DNA from: Armatimonadota bacterium
GTDB lineage: Bacteria > Armatimonadota > Fimbriimonadia > Fimbriimonadales > Fimbriimonadaceae
Direction of reading: 5' to 3'
NCBI GenBank assembly: GCA_018268255.1
Contig: JAFDWX010000006.1
Coordinates: 124,001 to 188,000 of the forward strand
DNA length: 64,000 bases
The notes beneath the pieces are model-generated. The model saw only the letters and a list, made by a program, of their open reading frames with translations. It ran no database searches and was not told the DNA's origin. How positions within the stretch are numbered: the stretch's first letter is position 1; each line of letters opens with the position of its first letter. Below are positions 51,603 to 60,981 of this stretch, piece by piece. A program made the position numbers and the translations under genes.

Positions 51603-52873
51603 TATTTAGACTCGAAGTAATCGTAGGCTTTCTTAAAGACCTGGAAGCCTTCGCTCGCGGGACGGATTTCCACGACCAAGGCTCGCTTCGGTGGGTTTCC
51701 GTTGTGGCCTTTGAGCGTGATTTCGCCGCTGACGCCCTGCAACTTGTCCACATTCTCGATTTCCTGGATCAAGCTTGCAGAATCTAGGGTTTTGCATCGC
51801 TTCAGCGCATCGATAGCGACCAAAGCCGCATCGTAACCGAGTGCAGCCATGGTGGTGCTGGGCTCTTTGCCGTACTTGGCTTTGAACTTATCCAGGAACA
51901 TCTTGACTTCGGGACGGGCTTCCTTATTGTTGTAGTGGTTGCAGAAGTAGGAACCAATGATCGCATCGCCACCGCTCTGAAGGATGGCGCTGGAATCCCA
52001 GCCGTCGCCGCCAAAGAACTTGGCCGTGATCCCTGCTGCTCGTGCCTGCGCCGCTAGCGGACCCACCTCAGGGAAGTAGCCACTCATGAAAATCCCTTGA
52101 GGATTCGTAGATTTCAACTCCGTAAGCTGGGCTTGGAACTGGGTGTCGCCGGTTTGATAGCTAACCTCGGAGACGATCTCCCCGCCAAGTTTCAGAAAGT
52201 ACTGCTTGAAGCTCTCGCTGAGACCTTGGCTATAGGGCTGCTTCTTATCCGTGATGATGGCGGCCTTGCGAATCCCCTGATCTTCGTATGCAAATCGAGC
52301 CATCACTGGGCCTTGAAAATCGTCCGTGTAGCAGACTCGCCATACGTTGGCGCCGATGTCCGTCAATGTAGTCTTCGTTGCGCCAATCGCGATGACGGGA
52401 ATTCCTTTGTCGAACGCTGGTCGCGCGATCTGTTCTGTATTTCCGCTGGAAACTTCTCCCAACACGCCAAGGACGCCCTCGCCCATGAGCTTTTCGCCCG
52501 CAGTCTTTGCAGCCTCCGGTTTGCTCGCGCTGTCTTCCATCAGCAGCTCGATTTTCTTACCGTTCAGTCCGCCTGCGGTATTGAATTCGTCGATGGCGAG
52601 TTTTGCTCCGTAGTAGCTGTCATCTCCCCACGGCTTCAGGTCGCCCGTCACGCTGGCGACAACTCCCAACTTGATCGTGTCTCCGGATTGGCTGTTGCCC
52701 TTACCAGTCGGGGTGGGCCGTTTGCCTCCAGATCCCGAGGAAGAGGCGTTCGTGGAAGTTGAACTGTTATCCGAGGTCGCTGCTTTCTCGGCATCGCTCT
52801 TGCAGCCGACCATCGACAATGCCATCGCTCCGCCGAGCGCGGCGGTCCAGAACATCGAGTACTTGTAATTCAT
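51602..52873 (-). CDS. livJ: Branched-chain amino-acid substrate-binding lipoprotein
   Basis: A 423-residue type-1 periplasmic binding protein. A lipobox (ALSMVGC) is followed by a Ser/Gly/Asn-rich linker and the LivJ fold (IKLGVVASVTGDLKPWG to about residue 420), with VLGEVSSGNTEQIARPAF in the hinge region. A perfect AGGAGG lies 7 nt before ATG 52873. The ligand is probably a branched-chain or similar amino acid. First gene of livJ-H-M-G. Confidence 0.92.
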   Translation of the reverse strand: MNYKYSMFWTAALGGAMALSMVGCKSDAEKAATSDNSSTSTNASSSGSGGKRPTPTGKGNSQSGDTIKLGVVASVTGDLKPWGDDSYYGAKLAIDEFNTAGGLNGKKIELLMEDSASKPEAAKTAGEKLMGEGVLGVLGEVSSGNTEQIARPAFDKGIPVIAIGATKTTLTDIGANVWRVCYTDDFQGPVMARFAYEDQGIRKAAIITDKKQPYSQGLSESFKQYFLKLGGEIVSEVSYQTGDTQFQAQLTELKSTNPQGIFMSGYFPEVGPLAAQARAAGITAKFFGGDGWDSSAILQSGGDAIIGSYFCNHYNNKEARPEVKMFLDKFKAKYGKEPSTTMAALGYDAALVAIDALKRCKTLDSASLIQEIENVDKLQGVSGEITLKGHNGNPPKRALVVEIRPASEGFQVFKKAYDYFESK

Positions 52874-53049
52874 TTGGCACCTCCTAGTGTCCGGCTGCTT
52901 GAGCGCGGCCGGTATCCAATGTTAATGTTTCCGATTCTAGCCCACAGGACGTCTTTCTGCCTGCAATTGCCCCGATTTTTTGCGCAGGATGCACCTTTGA
53001 GGCAGAATCGCTCGTACCTGAGCCATAGTTAAGGCACAGAGGATTTTTT

Positions 53050-53913
53050 ATGTCGGAAGAAACACAAGGCCTTTTGCAGGAAGCCACGACGCTTGTTCAG
53101 GAACAGCGATTTCAGGACGCCAGAAGCCGTATTGAGCAGGTTCTGGCAGCTGAACCTCAAAATACCGATGCAATGGTGCTGCAAGGCATCTGTCTTGCCC
53201 AGTTGGGCATGAAGGACGAAGCCACCAGCTCCTTCCAACGCGCCCTTTCTGTGGATCCCTCGAACACAAAAATTCTTTACAATTTTGCGACCCATCTCTA
53301 CCAACTGGGTCGTAAGCAGGAGGCGCTCAGTTACGCTAAGCAGGCGGTGGCGCTCCAGCCCGAGCATAACTCCGCAGCCCAGATGGTTTCGCTGATCGAA
53401 ACGGAGCTTCAACAGCCGGCTGCGCCCGGAATGGCACCCCCAGTAGTGCCCGGAAGTCCTGCTGAGCAATCGGGCTATGCGCAGGGCCAACCCTACTCCG
53501 GTTACACAAGACCGGACGTTTATGGCACTCCCCCACAGGGAGGTGGCATTCCTTTTGTTCGGAAGATGGGGAACACATGGACCATCATCGGGTGGTTCTT
53601 CGCGATCCTGGCGGCGGTGCTCTTTGTATACAACTTGGTTCACATGATGCCGTACATATCACAGATCATGGCGGCAACGCAGAAGGGCCAGACAGAAATG
53701 AACAGGATTACGACAGAAATGCAAAAGGACGTAAACATGTTCGCCCAGATATTGGGATGGGTCAGTCTCCTCGGTGCGATGGTTTGGGCAATCTTGGATT
53801 TGGTAGACCGGCGCGGTAATTTCCTCTGGCTTCTCGGCATCATCCCGTGCTCGTGCTGTGGTGCGCAGTTCATCGTCTTGCCGATCTACTTGCTGTTCGG
53901 TCGAAAATCATAG
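53050..53913 (+). CDS. TPR protein with C-terminal membrane segments
   Basis: The 287-residue protein has three TPR motifs (about 10-115; QEQRFQDARSRIEQVLAAEPQN...), a Pro/Gly/Tyr-rich linker (about 115-160), then two membrane helices (TIIGWFFAILAAVLFVYNLV and WVSLLGAMVWAILDLV) and a third hydrophobic segment (FLWLLGIIPCSCCGAQFIVLPIYL). TPR repeats give protein docking; the partner is unknown. GAGG is followed by ATTTTTT and ATG 53050. Confidence 0.7.
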   Translation: MSEETQGLLQEATTLVQEQRFQDARSRIEQVLAAEPQNTDAMVLQGICLAQLGMKDEATSSFQRALSVDPSNTKILYNFATHLYQLGRKQEALSYAKQAVALQPEHNSAAQMVSLIETELQQPAAPGMAPPVVPGSPAEQSGYAQGQPYSGYTRPDVYGTPPQGGGIPFVRKMGNTWTIIGWFFAILAAVLFVYNLVHMMPYISQIMAATQKGQTEMNRITTEMQKDVNMFAQILGWVSLLGAMVWAILDLVDRRGNFLWLLGIIPCSCCGAQFIVLPIYLLFGRKS

Positions 53914-53946
53914 TCGCAAAGTTCAAACGTCTATCGTAGAGTTAAA

Positions 53947-55125
53947 ATGGCCATGATTTCTGCGTTGCTTGTTGCTGGGCTACTTTCTGCCCCCCTCACC
54001 AAAACCATCGATGTTCCGTTTTCGGTCACCGACGATGCTTTGATCGTTGATGCTGTGCTGAACGGCAAAAAGACCAGCTACATGTTCGATACTGGCTTTA
54101 GCGGCACGATCGTGCTCGACAGCCCCATCGACATCGGTAAGCCCGACGGAACCATTACCTTGCGCGACTTCGTCGGCGAGTTCCAGGCGGAAACGGTGAA
54201 AATCAAGTCGTTGAAACTCGGCGACCTTGAAGTCGACGCGGTGGGGAAGACGGTTGTTAAGCAGCCGAGCAACCGAATATCCGAGCAGTACAACCATCGG
54301 TGCGATGGAATCATGGGCCTGGAGGTCGTGAGCAAATACGTCACGGAAATCAACTTCCAAAATAAGAAGTTTATTTTTCACCCGGATAGCTACGACATAT
54401 CATCCAAAGTGCCCGATAACAAGACCACCTTTTTGGCGAAAATGTTGCCATTAGGAAACACGTCCATTGAACTCTCGGTTGAGACTCTTGCTGGAAAATC
54501 CATGGTTCTCGCGCTCGATACGGGCAACGCGTTTTACGGAACAACCCACAAAGATGTGTTGGAGCGCGTGGGGATTTGGACGCCGGGTAAGCAGCCGGAG
54601 TTCATGAAAATGGCGGGAGTCGCCTCTGGTGCGGTTGAGAGTTTCTACATGATGATGCCGGAGATGAAGATTTTCGGCGTGCCAGTGAAACAGAGCGTGT
54701 GGTCGATCATCGACCTGCCGAGCAGCAGCGCAGACCACGACGGCACGATCGGATTCGGCTTCCTGAAGAACTTCAATATCACCATAGATCTGAAACGCAG
54801 ACGTGTCTGGCTTGAAAAGTTCACCGAGGAGGTGGGCAACCAACCAGAGGCGGAAGTTGGTCTTTCTGGCGCTTATGACGACCAGACGGATCGCATTTTG
54901 GTCTATTACGTGACGCCGAAAGGCCCCGCCGACAAGGCGGGAATCAAACGCGGAGATCAGATTCTTGGAATCGATGGCGAAGATCCGGGCCAAATCAACT
55001 TTCGCGATCTGATGAAAATGATGCAGGGGCCAAAGGGCAGCGTCGTCGATCTAGCCATTTCCCGTGATGGCACGCTGATGCGAATCAAAGTCACCCGGGA
55101 TTTTATGATCAACGGTATGAAATAA
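53947..55125 (+). CDS. Secreted aspartyl-protease-like protein with PDZ domain
   Basis: The 392-residue protein has a signal-like start (MISALLVAGLLSA) and two pepsin-like lobes, each with an Asp: SYMFDTGFSG (about 45) and MVLALDTGNAF (about 195), the retropepsin-type DTG motifs. A PDZ domain (about 300-390; YYVTPKGPADKAGIKRGDQILGID) follows. It could recognise C-terminal peptides and cut secreted proteins. The PDZ part overlaps the UDG gene by 17 nt on the other strand. Confidence 0.8.
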   Translation: MAMISALLVAGLLSAPLTKTIDVPFSVTDDALIVDAVLNGKKTSYMFDTGFSGTIVLDSPIDIGKPDGTITLRDFVGEFQAETVKIKSLKLGDLEVDAVGKTVVKQPSNRISEQYNHRCDGIMGLEVVSKYVTEINFQNKKFIFHPDSYDISSKVPDNKTTFLAKMLPLGNTSIELSVETLAGKSMVLALDTGNAFYGTTHKDVLERVGIWTPGKQPEFMKMAGVASGAVESFYMMMPEMKIFGVPVKQSVWSIIDLPSSSADHDGTIGFGFLKNFNITIDLKRRRVWLEKFTEEVGNQPEAEVGLSGAYDDQTDRILVYYVTPKGPADKAGIKRGDQILGIDGEDPGQINFRDLMKMMQGPKGSVVDLAISRDGTLMRIKVTRDFMINGMK

Positions 55126-55768
55126 AGCTGGATACAACTTCATCCAGCATCTCCTCTGTCAGCCGACCCGTAAACGTGTTTTGCTGGCTGGGGTGATAAC
55201 TCCCAATCACGCGCGTTCCGTTAGAGAGGTCGACGTAGGTGCCGTGCCCGAACTCGGGCAATGGCCTGAGACCATACGTCTTCATCACCTCAGTCCAAGC
55301 GATGGATCCCAGGCACAGGACCGATTTCCATACACGGCCCCTGATCAGAAGCTCGAGATACTCGTGACAAGACACCACCTCCAGTGGGAATGGCTTGTTA
55401 TCCGGAGGAGCGCAGTGATTGACGGCCGTGATCAACACGTTTTTCAGGGTAAGCCCATCATCGATGTGCAAACTGTTGGGCTGATTGGCGGCGCCCGCCC
55501 GGTGGAGCGCGCGATACAGCCATTCACCGCTTCGGTCTCCCGTGAACATGCGTCCCGTTCGGTTGGCACCGTGGGCTGCTGGTGCCAAGCCGACGATCAG
55601 GCGTTCTGCTGATGTGTCACCAAAGTTCGGTACGGGTTTGCCCCAGTAGGCGTCGTCGGAATAGGACCTTCTCTTATCCCTTGCAACCTGGGCACACCAG
55701 GTTCGAAGGCGCGGGCAACGGTCGCACGAGACAATGCGATCATTCAGAGCCGAAATGCTCAGATCCAT
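55109..55768 (-). CDS. Uracil-DNA glycosylase, UdgB (family 5) type
   Basis: About 219 residues. Motif A is GLAPAAHGANRTGRMFTGDRSG and motif B is IGSYHPSQQNTFTGR; cysteines CDRC (about 15-18) and others bind a 4Fe-4S cluster. Asp/Asn at the usual catalytic position is replaced by the Ala/His-Gly pattern of family 5, which excises uracil and some other deaminated bases. ATG 55768 is used rather than the upstream GTG 55819. Confidence 0.88.
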   Translation of the reverse strand: MDLSISALNDRIVSCDRCPRLRTWCAQVARDKRRSYSDDAYWGKPVPNFGDTSAERLIVGLAPAAHGANRTGRMFTGDRSGEWLYRALHRAGAANQPNSLHIDDGLTLKNVLITAVNHCAPPDNKPFPLEVVSCHEYLELLIRGRVWKSVLCLGSIAWTEVMKTYGLRPLPEFGHGTYVDLSNGTRVIGSYHPSQQNTFTGRLTEEMLDEVVSSFISYR

Positions 55769-56066
55769 GTACCGTAAAGTTTGACCCAAAATCCGGGACA
55801 AAGGGCGTTCCTTTTTCACTCGGAATCGCCCAGTGTCACACTCTTTCCAGCATTAGCGAGGTCAACAAGCTCATGCCGTCCGGATTTCTCGTCTCCTAAC
55901 GGACGAGGTTCGAGACGCGCGCACGGACTGGCAGACAAACAATCTTCCGGCGCACGACTCTCATACATCATTGGCTAGCTTTGCAAAAATCGCCACCTCA
56001 TTTCTGCTGGATCTAACAATTTTGGGGGGCGTTCGCACAGGATGCCAGCGATGCCACAATAGGGTC

Positions 56067-57245
56067 ATGCACGACGTGGTGATTCTTTCTGGTGTTCGAA
56101 CTCCTATCGGAGCCTTTCAAGGTGCCTTGGCATCGCTTTCCGCGCCACAACTCGGCTCGATTGCCATCAAAGGTGCTCTCGAAAGAGCGGGTGTTGCCGG
56201 CGATAAGGTGAGCGAGGTCATCATGGGTTGTGTCCTCACTGGAGGGATGGGGCAAGCGCCTGCAAGACAAGCCTCTCTAGGTGCCGGGATTCCCAACTCG
56301 GTGCCTTGCTTGACCATCAATAAGGTTTGCGGCTCTGGGATGAAAGCGGTCATGATGGCCGCCCAAGCGATCAAATTGGGAGACAGCGAGTTGGTTGTCG
56401 CGGGTGGCATGGAAAGCATGACCAATGCTCCCTATGTCCTTCCCCAAGCTCGCGCCGGATATCGCATGGGTAACGGATCGATCGTGGATACGATGGTCAA
56501 CGATGGTCTTTGGGACCCATACAACAATTGCCACATGGGTAATTGCGGCGACGCGACTTCCAGCGAACTGAATGTCTCAAGAGAGCAGCTCGATGCGTTT
56601 TCGGCAGAAAGCTATCGAAGAGCAGTCGATGCTCAGGATTCCGGTCGGCTCGCAGAGGAAATAGTCCCCGTGGGCGTTCCGCAGCGCAAAGGTGACCCTG
56701 TGATGGTCGAGTTGGACGAGGAACCCAAGAGAGGCAATCCTGAAAAGTTGGGCAGCCTGCGTCCTGCGTTCTCGAAAGAGGGCGTGACGACCGCTGGCAA
56801 CGCCAGCTCAATCAACGACGGTGCAGCCGCTTTGGTCCTTAGTAGCCGAGAGTACGCCGAACAGAACGGCCACAAGCCTTTGGGACGAGTCATTGCGTAT
56901 GCGACCCACGCTCAGGAGCCACAGTGGTTTACGACCGCTCCGGCGGCCGCGATCCAGAAGCTATTGGATTCGGCTGGACTCAAAGTGACCGACATCGATC
57001 TGTTTGAGGTGAACGAGGCCTTTGCAGTTGTTGCGATGGTCGTTGCAGATAAGGTTGGGATTCCGCACGAGAAACTGAATGTAAACGGCGGAGCGGTAGC
57101 GATCGGACATCCGATCGGAGCGACTGGAGCACGATTGGTCTTGACCGCTCTGCATGAACTCCGCCGCCGTGGAGGCAGATACGCGATTGCTTCACCCTGC
57201 ATCGGCGGTGGCGAAGCGACAGCCATTTTGATCGAAGCTCTCTGA
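56067..57245 (+). CDS. Acetyl-CoA acetyltransferase (thiolase)
   Basis: A 392-residue thiolase: VCGSGMKAVMMA carries the acyl-binding Cys (about 88), with EVNEAFAVVA (about 340), GGAVAIGHPIGATGAR (catalytic His) and SPCIGGGEATA (catalytic Cys). It makes or cleaves acetoacetyl-CoA, for ketone, PHB or beta-oxidation pathways; no partner genes are adjacent. ATG 56067 is preceded by CACAAT and a 6-nt gap, with no Shine-Dalgarno sequence. The frame starts at 55971, but its added residues are not thiolase-like. Confidence 0.93.
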   Translation: MHDVVILSGVRTPIGAFQGALASLSAPQLGSIAIKGALERAGVAGDKVSEVIMGCVLTGGMGQAPARQASLGAGIPNSVPCLTINKVCGSGMKAVMMAAQAIKLGDSELVVAGGMESMTNAPYVLPQARAGYRMGNGSIVDTMVNDGLWDPYNNCHMGNCGDATSSELNVSREQLDAFSAESYRRAVDAQDSGRLAEEIVPVGVPQRKGDPVMVELDEEPKRGNPEKLGSLRPAFSKEGVTTAGNASSINDGAAALVLSSREYAEQNGHKPLGRVIAYATHAQEPQWFTTAPAAAIQKLLDSAGLKVTDIDLFEVNEAFAVVAMVVADKVGIPHEKLNVNGGAVAIGHPIGATGARLVLTALHELRRRGGRYAIASPCIGGGEATAILIEAL

Positions 57246-57284
57246 ATTAACGAATGCGAGCCGGTGATTGGCTAGACTGGAAGT

Positions 57285-59756
57285 ATGTCTAGAGGTCATC
57301 GGCTTCTTGTTGGTATCTCGGGCCTGTTCATGGTGGGTGCGATGACTCACGGTGATGACCCGAAGGTGGGAGAACAGACTCGAGAGGGCACCCGCGTCTC
57401 GACGGGACAGTTCGTTCCAACGGCGGCTAACCGTATTCAACTGGCGAATCGCCCCGTGGACATGGTGATTTCCAGTGACCTTAAGTTTGGCTATGTCAAA
57501 CACAATGGTGGCCTGACCAGCTTTGATTTGAGGACCTTCAAAAAGGTGCAAGACTTGCCTATTTCAGGAGGAGCCTCGTGGTATGGGCTGGACATCAATT
57601 CAGAAAACTCGAAGCTCTTATACACCAACTCCTCGAACAAGGCTTTCCTCGTCGACGTAAACGAGGGGAAGATGTCCATTTCAAAGGAGATCGTTCTGCC
57701 TGCCGCACGCGTGGGAGGTAATCCGTACCCTTGTGGGATCGCTTTTGCTTCAGACGAAAAGTCGGCATTCGTTTGCCTAAACAGAGACAACTCCGTCGCC
57801 CAAGTGACGTTGGATGGCTTCTTATTGCATAAGTACGATACGGATATTGCTCCATACTCCGTCCGAGAGCTCTCGGGAAAACTCCTGGTGACTTGCTGGT
57901 CGATTAAGCCTAAGCGACTGCAGGAAACTGGGGTTTCATCCGGATCTAAAGTTCCAGTAGATACGAGGGGAGTCGCCTTAAACGGATCTTTGTACACGAT
58001 CAACCTCCAAACCGGCGAGTTGATGAGTTATCCGATTGGCCTCCAACCGACTGAGATCATACAAACTGCGAAAAGGGTCTTCGTTCCTTGCTCGAGTTCG
58101 GATGTGGTGAAAGCGTTTGATCCACAGACGTTTAATGCGTCGGACATTTCGATAAAAGTCGGGAGTTGGTATGGTGCCGGACCATCGGCAATTGCCGTCG
58201 ATCCTGCTAAAGATCGTATGTACGTAGCTTGCGGTAGTCGGAACTCGATCTTGGTCGTCAAGTTGTCCAACGGCCAAATGTTAGGCGAAATAGCCACAGA
58301 GTGGTATCCAACGAGTGTAAAGATCGCTGGCAAGAACCTCCTCGTAACTTGCTCCAAAGGGTTGGGAGAGCGGAACAAAAAAGAAGAGGCAAAAGGCCAC
58401 AGCGTCTATGACTTTACCGGCTCTATCATCAAGTTGCCTTTAGCTTCAAAACTGAACAAGGTCAAGGTCCCTCCATCGCTGGAGAAGGCGCGCGATAATG
58501 TCGCTCCGCAGCCTATCCCGCAGCGTCTGGGCGAACCAGGTCTCATCAAGCATGTTGTGTATGTTATTAAGGAAAACCGGACTTACGACCAGGTCTTTGG
58601 AGATGTAAAGACTGGTGACGGCGATCCCTCGCTCTGCTCCTTTCCCAAGCTCGTCACTCCTAATCACCATGCCTTGGCTGAACGGTATGGACTATTGGAT
58701 AACTATTACTGCAATGGCGTGCTCTCTGCAGATGGCCATACCTGGGCTACAGAGGGCATCACAACAACCCAGCTAGAGAGAAGTTTCGGCGGATGGACGC
58801 GAAGCTACCCCTATGGTGGAGATGATGCTCTTGCCGTTTCTCAAGAAGGATATATCTGGGATGCGCTGGTAAACAAGGGGATAAGATTTAGAAACTACGG
58901 CGAATTTGATACGGCAACGGTCAAACCTAAAGCGACTTTCAAACAACTTTACGATGATTGGGCCAACAACACGGGCAAATACGCGATAGATCACCAAATC
59001 TACGTGCGTCGTATGCGCGAACACAGCAACATGGCGTCCCCTGGATGGAATATGGAGATCCCCGACCAAATACGCGCCAATTGCTTCATCGAAGATTTTA
59101 AGAAGCTTGATGCAGAGGGAAAAGCACCCGAGTTCATGATTGTGTATCTCCCGCAAGACCACACATCGGGAGCCAGCGCAAATATGCCAACACCTCGTGC
59201 GCATGTAGCCGATAACGATCTCGCTCTGGGGCGAGTTGTCGAGGCGATTTCGGAGAGTTCAATCTGGAAGAGCACGGCGATCTTCGTTACGGAAGATGAT
59301 CCACAGGCAGGTTTTGACCACATCGATGGGCACCGCAGCTTGTGTTTGGTGATATCACCCTACACGGCTCATCGCGGCACGGTGTCCAAGTTCTTCAACC
59401 AATCCAGTGTGCTCCGTACCATCGGACAGGTCTTTGGAACTCCCCCGATGAACTTCTTCGATGCGCTAGCTACTCCAATGGCGGCGTGTTTCGGTACAAA
59501 ACCAGACTTTGCGCCATATTCCGCTCTTCCCAGCAACATCCCCTTGGATGAGTTGAACCCGAGTAGCAAGGTCGCGCTGAATTTGAGCAAGCCGGACTTG
59601 GTCAACGAGAATTTGCTGAATCGGCAGATTTGGGCTAGCGTGTTTCCGGACCGTCCCTATCCGGCAGAGTACGCCGGTGCTCACGGCAAGGGCCTCGCTA
59701 AAAAGGGTCTTCTTCTAGATGACCGCGTTCGAGAACAAGACGAGGACGACGACTAG
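57285..59756 (+). CDS. Secreted YncE-like beta-propeller fused to phosphoesterase-family domain
   Basis: The 823-residue protein has a signal-like start, a YncE-type beta-propeller (about 40-400, repeats with GAGPSAIAVDPAKDRMYVA and PYPCGIAFASD) and a C-terminal phosphoesterase domain (about 420-780): HVVYVIKENRTYDQVFGDV, the DGHTWATEG segment and AIFVTEDDPQAGFDHIDGHRS with metal ligands. The domain resembles acid phosphatase/phospholipase C relatives; its substrate is unknown. TAGACT lies 6 nt before ATG 57285. Confidence 0.85.
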   Translation: MSRGHRLLVGISGLFMVGAMTHGDDPKVGEQTREGTRVSTGQFVPTAANRIQLANRPVDMVISSDLKFGYVKHNGGLTSFDLRTFKKVQDLPISGGASWYGLDINSENSKLLYTNSSNKAFLVDVNEGKMSISKEIVLPAARVGGNPYPCGIAFASDEKSAFVCLNRDNSVAQVTLDGFLLHKYDTDIAPYSVRELSGKLLVTCWSIKPKRLQETGVSSGSKVPVDTRGVALNGSLYTINLQTGELMSYPIGLQPTEIIQTAKRVFVPCSSSDVVKAFDPQTFNASDISIKVGSWYGAGPSAIAVDPAKDRMYVACGSRNSILVVKLSNGQMLGEIATEWYPTSVKIAGKNLLVTCSKGLGERNKKEEAKGHSVYDFTGSIIKLPLASKLNKVKVPPSLEKARDNVAPQPIPQRLGEPGLIKHVVYVIKENRTYDQVFGDVKTGDGDPSLCSFPKLVTPNHHALAERYGLLDNYYCNGVLSADGHTWATEGITTTQLERSFGGWTRSYPYGGDDALAVSQEGYIWDALVNKGIRFRNYGEFDTATVKPKATFKQLYDDWANNTGKYAIDHQIYVRRMREHSNMASPGWNMEIPDQIRANCFIEDFKKLDAEGKAPEFMIVYLPQDHTSGASANMPTPRAHVADNDLALGRVVEAISESSIWKSTAIFVTEDDPQAGFDHIDGHRSLCLVISPYTAHRGTVSKFFNQSSVLRTIGQVFGTPPMNFFDALATPMAACFGTKPDFAPYSALPSNIPLDELNPSSKVALNLSKPDLVNENLLNRQIWASVFPDRPYPAEYAGAHGKGLAKKGLLLDDRVREQDEDDD

Positions 59757-60457
59757 CCGAACAGAGCCTCTGCTGCCAAAACGGAACGGGTTTCGCCTTC
59801 GACCGCGCAAATCAGCTCACCCTCTGGCCCCACGCCGATGCCAACCGCATCTTCGCCTGTGGCCAAGGTGAATTTCTTCCCGGAAGTTTCGTCGAACATC
59901 GCCCAAATCGACTTAATGTCGGACCAGTTATTGGGTTCGGGAAGAGCTTCGATCTGAGCTAGAATCAGTTCGAGCAGATTTTCTGCATTGTGAACCTGAT
60001 GGCTCTCCAGGTTCGAGGCTCGCTCAGCCAGCTCTGCGGGAAAGTTCTCCACTCCGATGTTGAGCCCGATACCCACCACCGGCACGGTGTCTCCATCAGG
60101 AGTTCGAGCAAGGGAAGTCAAAATGCCTCCGACCTTTTTCTTGCCGACTTGGAGATCGTTGGGCCAGGAGATTCGGCAATGGACGGCTCCAGCCACGGCC
60201 AACGCCGTTCCCATGCCAACCAGCCATGGTTTGGGGTGATTCTTGTACTCCCAAAAAATGAGCGAAACCGTCAACGAGTGACCCTTCTCTGAGTACCAAG
60301 TTTTTCCAAGACGACCTTGCCCATTGGTCTGAATTGCGGCGAGGGACGCCCCAACGCTTTCACCCTCGCCTCGGTGGATTAGGTCCAAGCAATATTGCTG
60401 TGTTGACTCCAGTTCGTCGAATTTCTTAATCTCAAAGCCATCCAGTGGCGATTTCAC
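59753..60457 (-). CDS. birA: Biotin--[acetyl-CoA carboxylase] ligase
   Basis: A 234-residue ligase with ESTQQYCLDL, the biotin and ATP region AIQTNGQGRLGKTWYSEKGHSLTVSL, KWPND-like ISWPNDLQVGKKKVGGIL and VGIGLNIGV. The N-terminal DNA-binding domain of E. coli BirA is absent, so it biotinylates carboxyl carrier protein without being the bio repressor. It overlaps the hypothetical gene 60454-60951 by 4 nt. Confidence 0.92.
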   Translation of the reverse strand: MKSPLDGFEIKKFDELESTQQYCLDLIHRGEGESVGASLAAIQTNGQGRLGKTWYSEKGHSLTVSLIFWEYKNHPKPWLVGMGTALAVAGAVHCRISWPNDLQVGKKKVGGILTSLARTPDGDTVPVVGIGLNIGVENFPAELAERASNLESHQVHNAENLLELILAQIEALPEPNNWSDIKSIWAMFDETSGKKFTLATGEDAVGIGVGPEGELICAVEGETRSVLAAEALFG

Positions 60458-60951
60458 TGTTTATCCTCACTAATTTCCAGTCCGGCGCGTGCAGCAATTT
60501 CGGTGATCAGGAGTTCAAATGGAACTTCGACGCCATTGCGCAACCAGCCAATCGGCGCCCGAATAGTACCGGAAACGATGAATGCTGGGGGGCCGATCTT
60601 TAAGCCGCCGCGTTCCATGTCGAAATGAGCGTCCGATTTATGCCACGTGATGGTCGTGATTTCAGCGTAGGAAATGGTTCTGACACCGGTTGGCTTGACG
60701 ACTTCGAAGTGGTCGTCATGGAGGGAATATTCCGTAGCATTCGCCGCCAAGTGCGCAACGTCGGCCACCGCGCTCTTGCCCATATCGAAGAGCGCTCCTG
60801 CTGTTTGCGAGAGATCTCGGGCTATCGAGCGAGAACCTTCTCGGCGAATGATGCTCGACCCGGCCCGAGCGGCCTTATCGCGCATACCTTTTGCCCCTAA
60901 CTGCAACCATTGGACCGCACGATCCGGTCGATAACGAACTACTTCGGCCAC
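60454..60951 (-). CDS. Hypothetical PH-like small protein
   Basis: A 165-residue product without signal peptide or membrane helix. The first about 75 residues are helical (ALFDMGKSAVADVAHLAANA), followed by a beta-rich part (SLHDDHFEVVKPTGVRTISYAEITTI) that resembles a PH-like or bPH domain. It overlaps birA and follows the McsB-like gene by 30 nt. The start is GTG 60951, with TAGAAT 6 nt upstream and no Shine-Dalgarno sequence. Confidence 0.55.
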   Translation of the reverse strand: MAEVVRYRPDRAVQWLQLGAKGMRDKAARAGSSIIRREGSRSIARDLSQTAGALFDMGKSAVADVAHLAANATEYSLHDDHFEVVKPTGVRTISYAEITTITWHKSDAHFDMERGGLKIGPPAFIVSGTIRAPIGWLRNGVEVPFELLITEIAARAGLEISEDKQ

Positions 60952-60981
60952 AAATTGATTCTACGTCGATTTAAAGGGGTC

